Assembly: GCA_028527945.1 (NCBI GenBank)
Contig: JAQQAK010000332.1
Coordinates: 1-6,775 of the forward strand
Reading direction: 5' to 3'
Source: Spirochaetaceae bacterium
GTDB taxonomy: Bacteria > Spirochaetota > Spirochaetia > UBA9216
DNA: 6,775 nt
The notes under the pieces were generated by a model. That model saw only the letters and a program-made list of their open reading frames with translations. It was not told the origin of the DNA and ran no database searches. Every line of letters starts with the position of its first letter. Positions within the stretch are counted from its first letter, which is position 1. The translations under genes were made by a program, and so were the position numbers. Shown one piece after another: positions 4,721 to 6,775 of this stretch.

Positions 4721-6568
4721 TCAAACTTTGAAGTTATTTACCGCGTTATTAATTGTGTCTATTGATTTAGCGGTTTTGTCAGCTGTTCCAGCAACATCTT
4801 GTACCTGAGAAGTGAGGCTGGACAACCCGCTGGTCATAGAGTTTATACTTTCAGAAACATCATCAGCGCTGTGTTTTAGCTCTATTGTTTCTTTTAGTAT
4901 TCTCTTATTTCCTGAATCCATTTCAGCCGCTCCGCTTTGAACCTGTGCTGTAATCTCATTTATCTGTGTAAGGGCTAACAGTATTTGTTTTGTTCCTTCT
5001 TTCTGTTCAGAAATCATATCTTCAATTTCCATAACAAGCTTGTTTGTTGACTCTATTTTAGAGTGAACCTTTCCGAAAGATTCACGTGAAGAGTTAGAAG
5101 TTTCAACTACGCTGCCAATTACATCTTGAACTTCTGTTATTAATGAGTTTATTGATTTAGAGTTTTCAGCAGAGTTTGCCGCAAGCTTACGTATTTCATC
5201 TGCTACAACAGCAAACCCCTTTCCGGCTTCTCCTGCGTGGGCTGCTTCTATAGCAGCGTTCATTGCAAGTAAATTAGTCTGCGCGGCAATTGCGCCTATT
5301 ACCTTATTTGCGTTTATAAGTTCTTCAGCCTTTGTTGAAATATTTATAACAGTTTCATGAGCCTTATTCTGAATAGCCGCACCATTTTGAGATATATCTT
5401 CCAACTCCTGAAATTCACTCGTCATGGTTCCTATAGAATTATCTATTGATGAAATGTTTCCAGCCATTTCTTCTATAGATGATGAAGCTTCTGAAACATT
5501 GGCAGCTTGATCTGATATTAGTTTATTGAATGAATCTATGTTACTGTTTATCTCTTCTACAGCACTTGATGTTTCTTCAATACTGGATAGCTGGTTTTTA
5601 GACTTGCTGTTTATAGTCTGCATTTCGTCTTTAAGAAGTGTTACCTCTGTAGCAGATTCTTCACTTACTCTGGAAAGATCATTACCATAAGATGATAGTT
5701 CCTGCTCAACAGCTTTAACATCAGCAATACTTGTTGCAAGTCCATCTGAGAATTTATTAATAAGTCCGCCTATTGTTGCTATTTCATCAACTGAGTTTAT
5801 GTAAACTTTTTGAGTAAGATCTTTATCAGCAGAAACCAGCATGTCGAGTCTTGTTATTACAGTCTTGAAAGATCTTTGAATGTTAAGCGACCAATTTATA
5901 AACTCTAAAGATAAAAGCGCTACATAAAGAGCTAGGAAAATCATATTTTGTGTGAATATAGCTCCGGGAGTATCGTAAATGTTTCCAAAGCGTTGAGAAA
6001 GACCTGCCAGCATTGTTCCTGTATATAAAACAACACCAAATGATGACAAGAGTGGTATTATTATAGTTTTGGCCGACTGCCTTTTATATCTGAAGTCTTC
6101 AGGATAAGTTGTTATCTTTTTATTTGCCAAAAAATAAAGCGTTATTTTTTCTGTTAACTGATAAATATTTCCATTACCAAGAACTCCCCAGCAAATTGTC
6201 ATTAAAACAAAATTATGTATTAATGTCTCTTCAATTCCTAAGAAAGTCTTTGTAAAGTAAAGAGTTATAACAAATACTGCAAGAATTATAAAATGCATTA
6301 AAAAATAGGCGAACGGCATTTTTCCAATTTTATCTAAATCTTCAGCAACGTTTTCTTTAAAATCTTGATCGAAAACTTTACTGAAAAAGGATGACAGAAT
6401 AATTACAGGTATGGTGAAAATTGCACTGATTATGGCAACATGTAAAAATACCTGCAAAAAAGTTGAGGCCGCTGAATGATAATCGCCACAATTAAGTGCT
6501 ATCATTATAGATGATGTAAACCATACAGCTGCATTAGTGAAAATAAAAACAATCTTATGTTTTTTCAT
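4721..6568 (-). CDS. Methyl-accepting chemotaxis protein with a six-helix membrane domain
   Basis: A 615-residue chemoreceptor that should signal through CheW and CheA to the flagellar motor. The C-terminal signalling domain (about 320-600) has the family's invariant tip, with QTNLLAMNAAIEAAHAGE at 430-447 and GKGFAVVADEIRKLA at 449-463, flanked by long coiled-coil helices rich in Ser, Glu and Ala. Likely methylation sites are the Glu pairs in SSAVEEI (338-339) and SSSIEEM (366-367). The N-terminal half has six hydrophobic segments near 7-25, 37-60, 86-108, 118-135, 168-190 and 207-225. Basic loops at 61-85 and 136-167 fit the cytoplasm, leaving only three short outside loops and no Cache or four-helix sensor. 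A HAMP-like linker (about 226-280) contains DLTQKV and DEIATIG. There is no NWETF-type tail for CheR/CheB; the protein ends NNFKV. The ATG has an AGGA nine bases upstream. The ligand is unknown; the sensor may respond to the membrane or to energy state. Confidence 0.95.
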   Translation of the reverse strand: MKKHKIVFIFTNAAVWFTSSIMIALNCGDYHSAASTFLQVFLHVAIISAIFTIPVIILSSFFSKVFDQDFKENVAEDLDKIGKMPFAYFLMHFIILAVFVITLYFTKTFLGIEETLIHNFVLMTICWGVLGNGNIYQLTEKITLYFLANKKITTYPEDFRYKRQSAKTIIIPLLSSFGVVLYTGTMLAGLSQRFGNIYDTPGAIFTQNMIFLALYVALLSLEFINWSLNIQRSFKTVITRLDMLVSADKDLTQKVYINSVDEIATIGGLINKFSDGLATSIADVKAVEQELSSYGNDLSRVSEESATEVTLLKDEMQTINSKSKNQLSSIEETSSAVEEINSNIDSFNKLISDQAANVSEASSSIEEMAGNISSIDNSIGTMTSEFQELEDISQNGAAIQNKAHETVINISTKAEELINANKVIGAIAAQTNLLAMNAAIEAAHAGEAGKGFAVVADEIRKLAANSAENSKSINSLITEVQDVIGSVVETSNSSRESFGKVHSKIESTNKLVMEIEDMISEQKEGTKQILLALTQINEITAQVQSGAAEMDSGNKRILKETIELKHSADDVSESINSMTSGLSSLTSQVQDVAGTADKTAKSIDTINNAVNNFKV

Positions 6569-6609
6569 TTATTTTTTTCCTGATTAAAATAATTAAGATT
6601 TACAATAGA

Positions 6610-6638
6610 ATTATTAAAGATATACAAAAAATTGTCAA
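6610..6638 (-). promoter_or_regulatory. Near-consensus sigma-70-type promoter for the chemoreceptor gene
   Basis: On the minus strand a perfect TTGACA (6638-6633) is followed after exactly 17 bases by AATAAT (6615-6610), five of six matches to TATAAT. AT-rich sequence with a run of Ts lies just upstream. Initiation near 6603 would give a leader of about 35 bases ending in the AGGA ribosome binding site. No flagellar sigma-28 element (GCCGATAA) is seen, so this receptor appears to be expressed by the housekeeping polymerase. Confidence 0.8.
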
Positions 6639-6775
6639 TTAAAAAAACTGAGAGAATTATTCTATAAGGCCGCTCTTATTTCTTTCTCTGAAAATAATTA
6701 AGTTTCTTTTGTCTTTGAAAAACATCATTATTTAAAACAAAAAACTTAGAAATTGAACGTCTTTTTTATTTGTTA

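Noticed and set aside
6661..6676. GAGCGGCCTT shared (on opposite strands) with the tyrS terminator at 4689-4698
   Set aside because: Ten matching bases with no matching context on either side; most likely chance.
6639..6775. A gene fragment or regulatory RNA at the right edge
   Set aside because: All frames are broken by stops, composition is very AT-rich, and no stable hairpin plus T-run or known motif is evident.

Overview
The window is AT-rich bacterial DNA carrying four confident protein genes, one of them cut by the left edge. No tRNA, rRNA, CRISPR array, insertion sequence or phage gene is visible. The single-chain GlyRS of about 450 residues with a four-cysteine zinc motif, a receptor-type chemotaxis protein with many membrane helices, and a cytoplasmic pectin-oligosaccharide enzyme pair would suit a motile, plant-fibre-associated anaerobe. 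My best guess is a gut or oral Treponema-like spirochaete. This is a judgement from protein character, not from a database search, and a Firmicute is not excluded.

Left part (1-1748, minus strand): a two-gene pectin unit. A GH28 polygalacturonase-type hydrolase is followed by a GH105 unsaturated-uronyl hydrolase that overlaps it by 17 bases and runs off the window. Neither has a signal peptide, so both probably act in the cytoplasm on imported pectin or rhamnogalacturonan oligosaccharides. Middle (1749-1966): a divergent control region. It has a dyad overlapping the likely GH28 -10 element, a good sigma-70-type promoter for the GlyRS gene, and a possible 27-codon leader ORF with a very strong Shine-Dalgarno sequence whose stop codon touches the GlyRS ribosome binding site.

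Centre (1967-4704, plus strand): glycyl-tRNA synthetase, then tyrosyl-tRNA synthetase. The gap between them holds a 9-bp perfect inverted repeat just downstream of a TATAAT. A strong intrinsic terminator closes the unit. Both genes start at an ATG downstream of an in-frame GTG that would extend them: in glyQS that GTG belongs to the Shine-Dalgarno sequence, and in tyrS it lies in the inverted-repeat loop.

Right part (4721-6568, minus strand): a 615-residue methyl-accepting chemotaxis protein. It has six predicted membrane helices and no sizeable extracytoplasmic sensor domain, and its near-consensus TTGACA/AATAAT promoter lies just upstream. The remaining AT-rich bases (6639-6775) show no gene that I can support.

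The translation genes, the pectin unit and the chemoreceptor look like three independent transcription units, with no evidence of a shared job. I do not see a clearly new multi-gene system. The points most worth a second look are the GlyRS leader ORF, the inter-synthetase hairpin, the dyad in the divergent promoter and the loop-poor six-helix receptor.
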